Assembly (NCBI GenBank): GCA_017397925.1
Contig: JAFQHO010000029.1
Coordinates: forward strand, 115,882 to 179,881
Length of the DNA stretch: 64,000 nucleotides
Direction: 5' to 3'
Origin: Ruminococcus sp.
GTDB taxonomy: Bacteria > Bacillota > Clostridia > Oscillospirales > Ruminococcaceae
Part shown: positions 17,316 to 26,648 of the stretch, one piece after another
Layout: every line of letters starts with the position of its first letter
Position numbering within the stretch: position 1 is the stretch's first letter
Made by a program: the position numbers and the translations under genes
The notes under the pieces: model-generated
Told to the model about the DNA's origin: nothing
Databases searched by the model: none
Seen by the model: only the letters and a program-made list of their open reading frames with translations

Positions 17316-18185
17316 TTAATCAGAGTTGTCAGAAGTTTTGAATAATCTGCGGAACTCGGAAGGGGTGCAGTTTTTGTGAGCTTTGAAAATTCTGTTGAAT
17401 GTGGTAAGGCTGAGAAAGCCTGAGCGCATAGCGATATCCGTTATGGAAATATTCGGATCACATAGAAGCTGCTCAGCCATTTTAATACGTTTACAGCTGA
17501 TATACTGAACGCAGGACATATTATTATACTTTTTAAAAAGGCGCGAGAAATGGAATTTGCTGTAGCCCGCAATTTCTGCTAAGGTATCAAGGGAAAGCTC
17601 CTCCGTGAAATTATGATTGATATAATTCATAACATATTTCAGCTTGGCGCTGTCATCAGAGCTTATATTATCGCCTGTTTCGCTGTTTCCTGCCTGTCTT
17701 AGCTGGGATTCGCGGACAGCTGTCAGTATGTTCAGCAGATTCATATATATACGTGCATCTGCAACAGGTGATTTGGAGTAATAATCGGAATATATATCCA
17801 GTATTCCCTTGCGGGCTATGAGGTAAAGCTCCCTGTCAGGCTCTGGAGTTATGTACACCGATGAGCTGAATACAGGCAGGAGAGAATCGAGAATTGCATT
17901 ACCTCCAAGCTGCGTATTATCGCACTGGAAGAAGATTCTTCTGCCCTCTCTTGCAGGCATAGAATGAAGCTCTCCCGGCGGAATAATCAGTATCTCTTTT
18001 TCTTTAAGGACGTACTCCTTATCTCCTGAAACCACTGTGAAATCGTTGGTGAGAGGAATGATAATTTCAACGGCGTTGTGCCAGTGTGTGGGATATGCCT
18101 CGGTTTCAACATTGTCGTGGAGCATAACAACACGTTTATTTTCGTACTCTACGGTTTCGTATACTCCTGTGAGATTTTTAATCAT
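17316..18185 (-). CDS. AraC-family transcriptional regulator with cupin sensor
   Basis: 289 aa. The N-terminal half (about 15-130) is a cupin-like sugar-binding domain (VETEAYPTHWHNAVEIIIPL, EILIIPPGELHSM). The C-terminal half (about 185-285) holds the two HTH motifs of AraC proteins (LDTLAEIAGYSKFHFSRLFKK and ITDIAMRSGFLSLTTFNRIFK, followed by CTPSEFRR). It is divergent from the DUF4380-GH3-ABC operon and upstream of xylA, so it is the likely regulator of both. The inducer is inferred to be a xylan-derived sugar. Confidence 0.92.
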   Translation of the reverse strand: MIKNLTGVYETVEYENKRVVMLHDNVETEAYPTHWHNAVEIIIPLTNDFTVVSGDKEYVLKEKEILIIPPGELHSMPAREGRRIFFQCDNTQLGGNAILDSLLPVFSSSVYITPEPDRELYLIARKGILDIYSDYYSKSPVADARIYMNLLNILTAVRESQLRQAGNSETGDNISSDDSAKLKYVMNYINHNFTEELSLDTLAEIAGYSKFHFSRLFKKYNNMSCVQYISCKRIKMAEQLLCDPNISITDIAMRSGFLSLTTFNRIFKAHKNCTPSEFRRLFKTSDNSD

Positions 18186-18462
18186 AAAACGCCACCTCGG
18201 TTTTTCTGATTTGTAATATTTGTGATTTTGACGAAAAAGACCAAACTATGGGAGTTTTCTTCTCGTCCTCTGTTATTATTATACACCAAAATGATATAAT
18301 TTGTAAATACTGTTTGAATAATTTGTGTAAATTCAGCAATTGATGAACAGACTACCGCAATTTTTGATTAGTGATAGAGAAGAAAAAGATATATAATTAA
18401 TTCATAAGATAGAAAAAGCACAATTTCAGAAAATGATTGATGTGCATTAAGTAGGTGTGGAA
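18186..18462 (+). promoter_or_regulatory. Divergent promoter region of the GH3/ABC operon
   Basis: A -10-like TATAAT occurs around 18391-18396 within AGATATATAATTAATTC, without a convincing -35. This suggests activation by the divergently encoded AraC regulator. No operator repeat could be fixed by eye. Confidence 0.4.
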
Positions 18463-19341
18463 ATGGCGGTAAAATTTTCGGAGTTAAATTATGGAACCTT
18501 CGGAAACTGCGTCTGCCTTGAAAATGGCAGAATAAAGCTTATAGCAACAGCTGATGCAGGACCGAGAATAGTCTGGTTCGGAGCTGTTGACGGAAGCAAT
18601 ATGCTTTTCGAGGATAACGACCGCAATTTCTATGAAATTAACCGCGGTTACGGCGTATGGTACGCTTATGGCGGCCACAGAGTATGGACTGCTCCCGAAA
18701 TGATGCCTGAAACTTATCTTCCTGATAATTCCGGTGTTGTTTACAATTTTTGCAATGGCAAGCTTACATTGCTTGCTCCTGTAACAATTTTTGGTAAGCA
18801 GATAAGTATGGAAATAACTATGAATGACGACAATACTGTTGACATTCTGAACAAAATAGAAAATTGCTCCTCAAAGCCTGCATATTTTGCTCCCTGGTCA
18901 ATAACAGGACTTGCAGCAGGCGGTACAGAGTACATACCTTTATGTAAGGATGATAACGGATTCCTCCCTAACAGAACAATGGCTCTCTGGAGCTATACTG
19001 ATATAAAGGATGAACGTTTCGACCTTACAAATGAATATGCTGTTCTCCGTCAGGATCCTCAGAACAGGAGAGCCTTCAAGGCTGGTTTTAACGTGACTGA
19101 CGGATATGTGGAATACCGCAAGGGCGAGCATATTTTCAGAATGGGTTTTGATAATTACCGTAAAATGGAATATCCCGATTATGCCTGCAATTTTGAAACA
19201 TATACAAATCATCTGTTTCTTGAATGCGAGCTTCTTGGAGAGCTGAAAAGCTATGCTCCCGGAGAATCGGCGGTAATCCGTGAAAAATGGGAGATTATAA
19301 AAAATAAGGATTTGGAAAAATCCGAAAGAAAGGACGGTTAG
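18463..19341 (+). CDS. DUF4380-type protein, galactose-mutarotase-like fold
   Basis: 292 aa from the ATG at 18463, chosen for its spacing to AGTAGG; a GTG lies two codons upstream. The sequence (FGNCVCLENGRIKLIATADAG, RIVWFGAVDGSNMLFEDND, GGHRVWTAPEMMPETY) resembles the DUF4380 family, predicted to share the beta-sandwich of aldose 1-epimerases. No signal peptide, so cytoplasmic. First gene of a five-gene operon, one base before the GH3 start. A role in handling an anomer or as a carbohydrate-binding accessory is possible but unproven. Confidence 0.7.
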   Translation: MAVKFSELNYGTFGNCVCLENGRIKLIATADAGPRIVWFGAVDGSNMLFEDNDRNFYEINRGYGVWYAYGGHRVWTAPEMMPETYLPDNSGVVYNFCNGKLTLLAPVTIFGKQISMEITMNDDNTVDILNKIENCSSKPAYFAPWSITGLAAGGTEYIPLCKDDNGFLPNRTMALWSYTDIKDERFDLTNEYAVLRQDPQNRRAFKAGFNVTDGYVEYRKGEHIFRMGFDNYRKMEYPDYACNFETYTNHLFLECELLGELKSYAPGESAVIREKWEIIKNKDLEKSERKDG

Positions 19342-19342
19342 A

Positions 19343-21427
19343 GTGGAGAAATATAAAAACGAAGCATTAACCGCACAGGAGAGAGCAGAGGATATTGTAA
19401 GCAGATTTACAGTAACGGAGGCTGCGTCACAGCTCAAATATGACGCTCCGTCAGTGGAAAGTCTGGGAATTCCTGCATACAACTGGTGGAGCGAAGGCTT
19501 GCACGGTGTAGCAAGAGCAGGAGTTGCAACGATGTTTCCGCAGGCTATAGGTCTTGCAGCAATGTTTGATGATGAACTCCTCGAAAAGGCAGCAGACGTT
19601 ATTTCCGATGAAGCAAGAGCGAAATACAATGAGTATTCAGCTCACGGTGACAGGGATATCTACAAAGGACTTACCCTTTGGTCACCGAATATCAACATAT
19701 TCCGCGACCCACGCTGGGGCAGAGGTCAGGAAACCTATGGTGAGGACCCATATCTTACAGCAAGGCTTGGAGTTGCTTTCACAAAGGGACTTCAGGGTAA
19801 CGGAAAAGTTCTGAAAACTGCAGCTTGTGCAAAGCATTTTGCGGTACACAGCGGTCCTGAGGCTTGCCGTCACGAGTTTGACGCAGTGGCAAACAAAAAG
19901 GATATGGCTGAAACCTATCTTCCCGCTTTCGAGGCTCTTGTAAAAGAGGCTAAGGTTGAAAGCGTAATGGGAGCGTATAACAGAGTAAACGGAGAGCCTG
20001 CCTGTGCAAGCACCGAGCTTATGAAAAAGCTTGAAGAATGGGGCTTTGACGGACACTTTGTTTCAGATTGCTGGGCAATACGCGATTTCCATCTCAATCA
20101 CAAGGTAACAAAAACTGCTCCCGAATCGGCAGCACTTGCGCTGAAAACAGGTTGTGACCTCAACTGCGGTAACACCTACATTCATCTGCTTATTGCGCTG
20201 AGAGAGGGACTTATAACCGAGGAGGACATCAAAAAGGCTTGCGTAAAGCTTATGCGAACAAGAGTCCGCCTTGGAATGTTCGATGAGGAAACCGAATACG
20301 ATAAGCTGGACAATGAGATAGTAGCTTGTGAAAAGAACAAGGCACTGTCCCTTGAATGTGCAAAGCGTTCGATGGTTCTGCTGAGAAATAACGGAATACT
20401 TCCTCTTGATAAGAACAAAATCAAAACAATCGGAGTTATCGGTCCAAATGCCGACAGCCGTGCAGCCCTTGAGGGCAACTACAACGGCACAGCTGACAGA
20501 TACATAACATTCCTTGAGGGAATACAGGACGAGTTTGAGGGCAGAGTAATGTACTCACAGGGCTGTCACCTCTACAAGGACAGATGTATGGCACTTGGAA
20601 TGGCTGATGACCGTATTGCAGAAGCTGAAATTGTTGCTGACCATTCAGATGTGGTTATCCTCTGTCTTGGTCTTGACGCTACAATTGAGGGCGAAGAGGG
20701 CGATACAGGTAACGAATTCTCCTCAGGAGATAAAAACGACCTCTACCTCCCGGAAGCACAGAGAAAGCTTGTAAAAGCTGTTATGAAGCGTGGAAAGCCC
20801 GTTATTATCGTAACGGCGGCAGGAAGCGCGATAAATGTTGACGCAGACTGCGACGCTGAAATTCACGCGTGGTATCCGGGTCAGTGCGGCGGCAAAGCTC
20901 TGGCAGATATAATCTTCGGAAAGACTTCACCGTCAGGAAAACTTCCCGTAACATTCTATAAGAATGCGGAAGGACTTCCCGATTTCGAGGATTACAGTAT
21001 GAAGAACCGTACATACCGTTACGTTGAGGATAACGAAAATATTCTCTATCCATTCGGCTACGGACTTACATACTCAAAGGTTGAGTGTACCGATATTAAA
21101 TATAATGACGGTACAGCAACAGTAACCGTTACAAACAGCGGTGAATATGATACAGAAGATGTAGTTCAGCTCTACATAAAGGGTTACAGCGAAAATGCTG
21201 TGCTGAATTACAGTCTCTGCGGATTTAAAAGAGTTTCCCTTGCAAAGGGCGAAACTAAAACAGTTGAGCTGAAAATCGCAGAAAGCGCATTTGAGGCTAT
21301 TAACAGCGAGGGCGAAAGAGTAAGCGGCGGAGATAAATTCACTCTCTACGCAGGAACAACTCAGCCCGACGCATTAAGCGAGAATCTGACAGATACAAAG
21401 TGCGTATCTGTTGATATTAAATTTTAA
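19343..21427 (+). CDS. GH3 glycosidase, probable intracellular beta-xylosidase
   Basis: 694 aa, GTG start with AAAGGACGG upstream and 1-bp spacing from the previous stop. The (beta/alpha)8 domain includes WSPNINIFRDPRWGRGQETY, AKHFAVHSGPE and the nucleophile D242 in FVSDCWAI. The alpha/beta sandwich domain supplies a Glu-rich LGLDATIEGEEGD region as acid/base candidate. A fibronectin-III-like domain closes the protein. No signal peptide. Similarity of the KHFA-HSGPE region and the xylan context favour beta-xylosidase, but GH3 beta-glucosidase or arabinofuranosidase activity cannot be excluded. Confidence 0.9.
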   Translation: MEKYKNEALTAQERAEDIVSRFTVTEAASQLKYDAPSVESLGIPAYNWWSEGLHGVARAGVATMFPQAIGLAAMFDDELLEKAADVISDEARAKYNEYSAHGDRDIYKGLTLWSPNINIFRDPRWGRGQETYGEDPYLTARLGVAFTKGLQGNGKVLKTAACAKHFAVHSGPEACRHEFDAVANKKDMAETYLPAFEALVKEAKVESVMGAYNRVNGEPACASTELMKKLEEWGFDGHFVSDCWAIRDFHLNHKVTKTAPESAALALKTGCDLNCGNTYIHLLIALREGLITEEDIKKACVKLMRTRVRLGMFDEETEYDKLDNEIVACEKNKALSLECAKRSMVLLRNNGILPLDKNKIKTIGVIGPNADSRAALEGNYNGTADRYITFLEGIQDEFEGRVMYSQGCHLYKDRCMALGMADDRIAEAEIVADHSDVVILCLGLDATIEGEEGDTGNEFSSGDKNDLYLPEAQRKLVKAVMKRGKPVIIVTAAGSAINVDADCDAEIHAWYPGQCGGKALADIIFGKTSPSGKLPVTFYKNAEGLPDFEDYSMKNRTYRYVEDNENILYPFGYGLTYSKVECTDIKYNDGTATVTVTNSGEYDTEDVVQLYIKGYSENAVLNYSLCGFKRVSLAKGETKTVELKIAESAFEAINSEGERVSGGDKFTLYAGTTQPDALSENLTDTKCVSVDIKF

Positions 21428-21458
21428 TAATTAAAATGTATTAATGGAGGTTTTTACT

Positions 21459-22886
21459 ATGAAAAAGGTATTATCTATGCTCGCAGCTATGTCTATGCTT
21501 CTTGCTATGACATCATGTGGTCCCAAGGAAGATGCAGGCACAACACCTGACAACAGCACAGGCAACTCAACAGTTGACAGTTCTGAGAGCGAGAAGCCTG
21601 CTGACAACGGCGGTGCTAAGGAAGTTCTCAACGTATGGGCTTTCACAGAGGAAGTTCCCGGAATGGTAGACAAGTACATTGAGCTTAACCCTGAGTTCGG
21701 CGAGAAGTACGAAATCAAGAAGACAATCATTCCTACAACAGACGGTGAATATCAGCCTGCTCTTGACCAGGCTCTTATCGCTGGCGGCGACGACGCTCCT
21801 GACATCTATGCTGCTGAGGCTGCTTTCATCCTCAAGTATTCACAGGGCGAGTGTGCTAAGTATGCTGCTCCTTACGAGGATCTCGGCATTGACGTAGCTA
21901 ACAAGATTTCTGAGGCTGACATCGCACAGTACTCCGTAGATATCGGTACAAATCCCGACGGTAAGGTTGTAGGTCTTGGATATCAGGCTACAGGCGGTGC
22001 ATTTATCTACCGTCGTTCAATCGCTAATGACGTATTCGGAACAGATGATCCTGCAACAATCAAGGATAAGATCGGACCGGGCTGGGATAAGTTCTTCGAT
22101 GCAGCTGAGGAACTCAAGGCTAAGGGCTACGCTATCGTTTCAGGTGACGGTGATATGTGGCACGCTGTTGAGAACAGCTCTGAATCAGGTTGGGTAGTAG
22201 ATGACATGCTCGTTATTGATGAAAAGCGTGAAGCATTTATGGACTACTCCAAGACGCTCATGGACAACGACTACCACAACAACACAGAGGACTGGAAAGA
22301 TGCTTGGTTTGCTGATATGAAGGGCGAGGGTGAGACACCTGCATTCGGTTTCTTCGGACCTGCTTGGCTCATCAACTACACAATGGCTGACAACTGCGGC
22401 GATGATAAGGAAACTGCAGAGCGTGAAGGCACATGGGGCGACTGGGCTGTTTGTGAGCCTACAGTTGGCTTCTTCTGGGGCGGTACATGGCTCCTCGCTA
22501 ACAAGGATACACAGCATAAGGAAGCTGTTGGCGACTTCATTGAGTGGGTAACTCTTGATTCATCTGAAACAGGTCTTCAGTATATGTGGGCTAACGGAAC
22601 ATACAATCCTGATTCACCTACAAAGGACTGTGTTGCTTCAGGTACTGTAATGGCTAAGTCAAATGGTGAAGTTGACTTCCTCGGCGGTCAGAATATGTTC
22701 GACGTATTCGTTCCTGCTAACCAGTTCGCAAACGGTAAGAACCTCACTCCTTACGATGAGAAGATCAACTCTCACTGGAGAGATCAGGTTCGTCAGTACA
22801 CATCCGGTCAGAAGACAAAGGAACAGGCAATTGCTGACTTCAAGACAGCTGTAAGCGATGATCTCGCTATCGAGGCTGCTGAATAA
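21459..22886 (+). CDS. CUT1 ABC transporter sugar-binding lipoprotein
   Basis: 475 aa from the ATG at 21459 (ATGGAGGTTTTTACT upstream is the ribosome site). Lipoprotein signal with lipobox MTSC, Cys20. An acidic, Ser/Asn-rich linker is followed by an extracellular solute-binding protein family 1 domain (VLNVWAFTEEVPGMVDKYIE; APDIYAAEAAFI; FFGPAWLI; WANGTYNP). It would capture oligosaccharides outside the membrane for the two permeases downstream. Strong codon bias in this gene suggests high expression. Confidence 0.93.
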   Translation: MKKVLSMLAAMSMLLAMTSCGPKEDAGTTPDNSTGNSTVDSSESEKPADNGGAKEVLNVWAFTEEVPGMVDKYIELNPEFGEKYEIKKTIIPTTDGEYQPALDQALIAGGDDAPDIYAAEAAFILKYSQGECAKYAAPYEDLGIDVANKISEADIAQYSVDIGTNPDGKVVGLGYQATGGAFIYRRSIANDVFGTDDPATIKDKIGPGWDKFFDAAEELKAKGYAIVSGDGDMWHAVENSSESGWVVDDMLVIDEKREAFMDYSKTLMDNDYHNNTEDWKDAWFADMKGEGETPAFGFFGPAWLINYTMADNCGDDKETAEREGTWGDWAVCEPTVGFFWGGTWLLANKDTQHKEAVGDFIEWVTLDSSETGLQYMWANGTYNPDSPTKDCVASGTVMAKSNGEVDFLGGQNMFDVFVPANQFANGKNLTPYDEKINSHWRDQVRQYTSGQKTKEQAIADFKTAVSDDLAIEAAE

Positions 22887-22910
22887 TTAATTATAATTCC
22901 AATATGCAAA

Positions 22911-22937
22911 CCGCACAGGGCGTAATGCCTTGTGCGG
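22911..22937 (+). terminator. Intercistronic hairpin after the binding-protein gene
   Basis: CCGCACAGGGC-gtaat-GCCTTGTGCGG has an 11-bp stem and no U-run. This is typical of a 3' stabiliser or partial terminator that raises binding-protein mRNA over permease mRNA. Confidence 0.65.
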
Positions 22938-22969
22938 AATTGCCATAACTATAAGGTGGTGGCGAAAGC

Positions 22970-23953
22970 TTGAAAACTAAATTAAAGGGTGTCAGCTACG
23001 CTAAGTGGGGTTATATATTCAGTATTCCTTTTATTGTTACATTCCTCATTTTCTCGCTGTATCCTACATTCTACACATTACTTCTCGGTTTTACCGACTG
23101 TGTCGGTCTTAACAATACCGAGTGGAAATTTCTTGAAAATCCTTTCGATAACTTCAAGACAATTTTTGAAAACAATTCATTTAAGAAATCTTTGAAGAAT
23201 ACTGTTCTTATCTGGGTACTGAACTTCACACCACAGATTACAATGGCACTTCTTCTTTCAGCTATTTTCACATCTCACAGAAATGAGATCAAGGGAAAAG
23301 GCTTCTTCAAGGTAGTATTCTATATGCCCAATATCATTACTGCGGCATCAGTTGCTGTCCTCTTTAATGCACTTTTCTCATACCCTATAGGTCCTGTCAA
23401 TGACCTTCTTGTATCATTCGGTTTCCGTGATGAACCATACAACTTCCTCGTGTATAAAACACCTTCACAGCTTATTGTAGCGTTCATTCAGTTCCTTACA
23501 TGGTACGGAAATACAATGATAGTTCTTATTTCCGGTATCCTCGGTATCAGCCCCGACATCTACGAGGCAGCTGAAATCGACGGTTCCAACGGTTGGCAGA
23601 CATTCTGGAAAATTACAGTACCTAACCTTAAAACAGTTCTTCTGTACACACTTATTACCAGCCTTGTTGGTGGTCTTAATATGTACGATATTCCTAAGCT
23701 GTTCAATAAGGGCGGTCCTGACGGTTCAACTCTGACAACCAGCGTATTTATCGCAAACCAGGCGTTCAGCGGAAGATATCTCTACAACAGAGCCGCTGCC
23801 GCAAGTATGATTCTTTTCGCTCTTATTTCTATTCTTTCAGCTATCCTCTTCTGGCTCATGCGTGATAAGGACGAGGCAAGAATTGAAAAGGAAAAGAGAG
23901 ATGCTCGCCGTGCGGCGAAGAAACAGCAGAAGGAGGCAATAAAATGGCAGTAG
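22970..23953 (+). CDS. CUT1 ABC sugar permease 1 (MalF-like)
   Basis: 327 aa, TTG start after AAGGTGGTGGCG. Six hydrophobic segments. The EAA loop that contacts the ATPase is EAAEIDGSNGWQTFWKITVP. The C-terminus is a charged tail (about 300-327). It overlaps the next gene by 10 bp. No ATPase gene follows, so a shared MsmK-type ATPase elsewhere is needed, as is usual for this family in Firmicutes. Confidence 0.93.
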   Translation: MKTKLKGVSYAKWGYIFSIPFIVTFLIFSLYPTFYTLLLGFTDCVGLNNTEWKFLENPFDNFKTIFENNSFKKSLKNTVLIWVLNFTPQITMALLLSAIFTSHRNEIKGKGFFKVVFYMPNIITAASVAVLFNALFSYPIGPVNDLLVSFGFRDEPYNFLVYKTPSQLIVAFIQFLTWYGNTMIVLISGILGISPDIYEAAEIDGSNGWQTFWKITVPNLKTVLLYTLITSLVGGLNMYDIPKLFNKGGPDGSTLTTSVFIANQAFSGRYLYNRAAAASMILFALISILSAILFWLMRDKDEARIEKEKRDARRAAKKQQKEAIKWQ

Positions 23954-24798
23954 TAGCTGGTAAAAGTTCAGGAAACGTTGCTTTTAAAATATTCGGCTAT
24001 GCACTTTGCATTTTCCTTGCCATTATAAGCTTGTTTCCTTTTGTAATCATGATCGTCAACTCAACAAGAAGTACAACTCAGATTCAGCAGCACGCTGTAT
24101 CACTTATTCCATCAACGTACTTTTTCAAGAACCTTGATGTACTTTTAGACAAGTCTTTCGATCCTTTAAAGGGATTCTTCAACTCCCTTATTATTTCCTC
24201 ATGTTCAACAATCTGTACAGTTTATTTCTCAACAATGACTGCATACGCTGTTGTAGCTTATGACTGGAAATTGAGAAAGCCTTTCTTCACACTTATTATG
24301 TGCGTACTTATGATTCCTGCACAGGTATCAAGTATCGGTTTTTATCAGTTCGTATATAAGATTGGACTGACAAACAACTTCCTCGCACTTATTCTTCCAT
24401 CAATTGCAGCTCCTACTGTAGTATTCTTTATGCGACAGTATATGATACCTGCACTTCCAATGGAAATTCTCCAGTCCGCACGTATTGACGGTGCAGGAGA
24501 AATCAGAATTTTCAATCAGATTGCTCTGCCGATGATGAAGCCTGCTATGGCTACACAGGCTATCTTTGCCTTTGTAACAAGCTGGAACGCATTGTTCCTC
24601 CCTCAGATTCTTCTCATCGACAATGACAAGCACACATTGCCAATCATGGTAAGCCAGCTCAACGGTGATATTTACCGTACAGAGTTCGGTGCAATCTATC
24701 TCGGACTTTTCCTCACAGTATTGCCCGTTCTCGTGATATACTTCCTTCTTTCAAAGCATATCATTGCCGGTGTTGCTCTTGGTGGTGTAAAGGGTTAA
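23944..24798 (+). CDS. CUT1 ABC sugar permease 2 (MalG-like)
   Basis: 284 aa, start after AAGGAGGCAATAAA. Six hydrophobic segments. EAA-type loop QSARIDGAGEIRIFNQIALP followed by the typical MMKPAMATQAIFAFVTSWN. Last gene of the operon, followed by a strong terminator. Confidence 0.93.
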   Translation: MAVVAGKSSGNVAFKIFGYALCIFLAIISLFPFVIMIVNSTRSTTQIQQHAVSLIPSTYFFKNLDVLLDKSFDPLKGFFNSLIISSCSTICTVYFSTMTAYAVVAYDWKLRKPFFTLIMCVLMIPAQVSSIGFYQFVYKIGLTNNFLALILPSIAAPTVVFFMRQYMIPALPMEILQSARIDGAGEIRIFNQIALPMMKPAMATQAIFAFVTSWNALFLPQILLIDNDKHTLPIMVSQLNGDIYRTEFGAIYLGLFLTVLPVLVIYFLLSKHIIAGVALGGVKG

Positions 24799-24890
24799 TC
24801 TGAAAAAATTGAATCAGGCTTTATAAAGATAAAAACGAGGTCTGAAAATCGTTTCACAGGCGATACATTACATACACACTTTCATATAAA

Positions 24891-24930
24891 ACAACGTCCC
24901 CGATGTATTTCGGGGACGTTGTTTTTGTTT
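24891..24930. terminator. Bidirectional terminator
   Basis: ACAACGTCCCCGA-n6-TCGGGGACGTTGT is a 13-bp stem with T-runs on both strands. It serves the ABC operon (plus) and the anti-sigma gene (minus). Confidence 0.88.
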
Positions 24931-24933
24931 GTA

Positions 24934-26049
24934 TCAGCCGAAGAAGTTGTATAAGGCTTCTTCAAGTTCGGGTGTGCAGTTGTCGGCAACTACATTTATG
25001 GTATCTCGTTCAGGTGAGTAGAATCCGATATAATCGTAATAAAGCCGTGTTGTCATAACAGCGCTTCCCTTTTCGTCATGGGCGTGAACAGCTACATCAT
25101 AATAGAGCAGGTCTTTTTCATTATCGTATTTATAGTCAATATTCTGATAGATATTGTCTATTTTGTATCCTGCATCATAAAATTCTTTACGATTGTAAAT
25201 ATAGGTGTCATAGTATTCAGGTCTGAAAAAATCTTCAAAAAAGGCTAAGTCAATAGGATAGGTTTTAAGGTAATTTGAATGATAGGAAAAATAAGCCAGA
25301 GCCTGTAAAAATGGATTTTCATAGCTTTTTTTCGCATCAGAATCCAATGAATGGTTCCCATTTTCGTCAGATGCAGAAAATAATTTATATAATCCGTTAG
25401 AGTCCTTTATAAAAAATGCCTCAAGCTGTTGTCCGCTATCATATTCTATAGTTACTAAATGAGCTATTATTGATGCTTCGCCGAAATTTCCGCCCAGCAT
25501 ATACTGTGATTTTACGGAAATATCCTTTACCTTTGAATTGCCGTAAACTTTTTCATAGGACTCGCTGAGATATTTCACATCAAGGTTACGTAATTCTTCT
25601 GTACAAGTTAAGCCACTTAAAAAAATCAAATCCTCTACGCTGTTTCCGTGATTTGAAACAAGGGAGTCAAAATCTTTATCGGCTATATATTTCGCCATTT
25701 TACGTACTTCAAAAGATTCCGCTATTGTTTCAAAACTGTGAAGTCCCTCCATTTTGGTAATCTGTCCGAAAGTGAGATAACCAAGAACGCCCAAGATTGC
25801 CAGCAATAGAACACCGCATATACCCGATTTCCACGTAAGCTTTTTCATTTTGCGGTTGACTTTTTTGAATGTTTCCTTTTCATCGGGAACAGGTGCGGAT
25901 TTACTGTCCACAGGCATTTTTTCGTAGAGCATACGGCAGCTTTCGCATTCCTTGATATGCTCCTCAATCATTGCCTTGCTTTCCTCGCTGCACAATCCCT
26001 CCTCGGAAAGAGGGATAAGGTCTTTTATAATTTTGCAGTCCATTTTCAT
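24934..26049 (-). CDS. Transmembrane anti-sigma factor with zinc-finger (ZAS) domain
   Basis: 371 aa. The N-terminal zinc-binding anti-sigma domain has Cys5, HIKECESCR (HxxxCxxC) and sits in the cytoplasm. One membrane segment follows (about 77-96, GICGVLLLAILGVLGYL), then an extracytoplasmic domain of about 270 aa without recognised family. Its start overlaps the sigma stop by 4 bp (ATGA), with the ribosome site in the sigma gene. It should hold the adjacent sigma factor inactive until an envelope signal arrives. Confidence 0.88.
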   Translation of the reverse strand: MKMDCKIIKDLIPLSEEGLCSEESKAMIEEHIKECESCRMLYEKMPVDSKSAPVPDEKETFKKVNRKMKKLTWKSGICGVLLLAILGVLGYLTFGQITKMEGLHSFETIAESFEVRKMAKYIADKDFDSLVSNHGNSVEDLIFLSGLTCTEELRNLDVKYLSESYEKVYGNSKVKDISVKSQYMLGGNFGEASIIAHLVTIEYDSGQQLEAFFIKDSNGLYKLFSASDENGNHSLDSDAKKSYENPFLQALAYFSYHSNYLKTYPIDLAFFEDFFRPEYYDTYIYNRKEFYDAGYKIDNIYQNIDYKYDNEKDLLYYDVAVHAHDEKGSAVMTTRLYYDYIGFYSPERDTINVVADNCTPELEEALYNFFG

Positions 26050-26537
26050 TCCTCCGTTTCGCTTTTAATAAGCTGTATAATTTTTTCCTTTGCCCTGTAG
26101 AAAGTTACTCTCGCCCAGTTTTCGCTTTTGCCGAAAATATCGCCTATATCGGCAAATTTCAGCTCTGCAAAAACTCGCAGGGTGAATATTTCCTTGTAAG
26201 GCTCATCGAGGTTATGGAGAAGCTTGTGTATTTCAAGAGCCTGAAAACGGTCACTGAATTTATGCTCTATGTCGTTTTCAAAGGCATTTGACGCATTTTC
26301 AAGGGGCAGATTATTATTATCTGCACGCTTTGAATTGTTAAGATGTTCATTTTTAGCAATGCCGAAAAGCCACGTTTTAACAGAACATTCACCACGGAAT
26401 TTGTCATAGTGGGTAAAGGCTTTCAGCATTGTATTCTGCAGTATATCTTTGGCTGTAGTTTCGTTCATACACAGGCTCAGTGCATAATGATAGACATCGG
26501 CGGCATAAAGCTCGTATATCTTATCAAAGTTCTCCAT
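26046..26537 (-). CDS. ECF-type RNA polymerase sigma factor
   Basis: 163 aa. I use the ATG at 26537, which has GAGGTGA at proper spacing. The 23 codons upstream in the same frame lie in the leader. Region 2 (DVYHYALSLCMNETTAKDIL) and region 4 (FAELKFADIGDIFGKSENWA) are clear. Paired with the anti-sigma gene. An ECF-like promoter lies upstream, suggesting autoregulation. Confidence 0.9.
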   Translation of the reverse strand: MENFDKIYELYAADVYHYALSLCMNETTAKDILQNTMLKAFTHYDKFRGECSVKTWLFGIAKNEHLNNSKRADNNNLPLENASNAFENDIEHKFSDRFQALEIHKLLHNLDEPYKEIFTLRVFAELKFADIGDIFGKSENWARVTFYRAKEKIIQLIKSETEE

Positions 26538-26598
26538 TAGTTCACCTCGGTTCATAAAAAATTCAGAGAATAACGCGTTATTTTTATTTCTCTGATAA

Positions 26599-26628
26599 TT
26601 AGACATTCAGAAAATACAAAACGTTACA
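26599..26628 (-). promoter_or_regulatory. ECF-type promoter of the sigma/anti-sigma operon
   Basis: On the minus strand TGTAACG (26622-26628), a 16-bp gap and TGTCTAA (26599-26605) resemble the AAC-containing -35 and GTC-containing -10 of ECF promoters rather than sigma-A. This fits autoregulation by the encoded factor. Confidence 0.55.
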
Positions 26629-26648
26629 GGAATTTGAAAATTTTTCTT

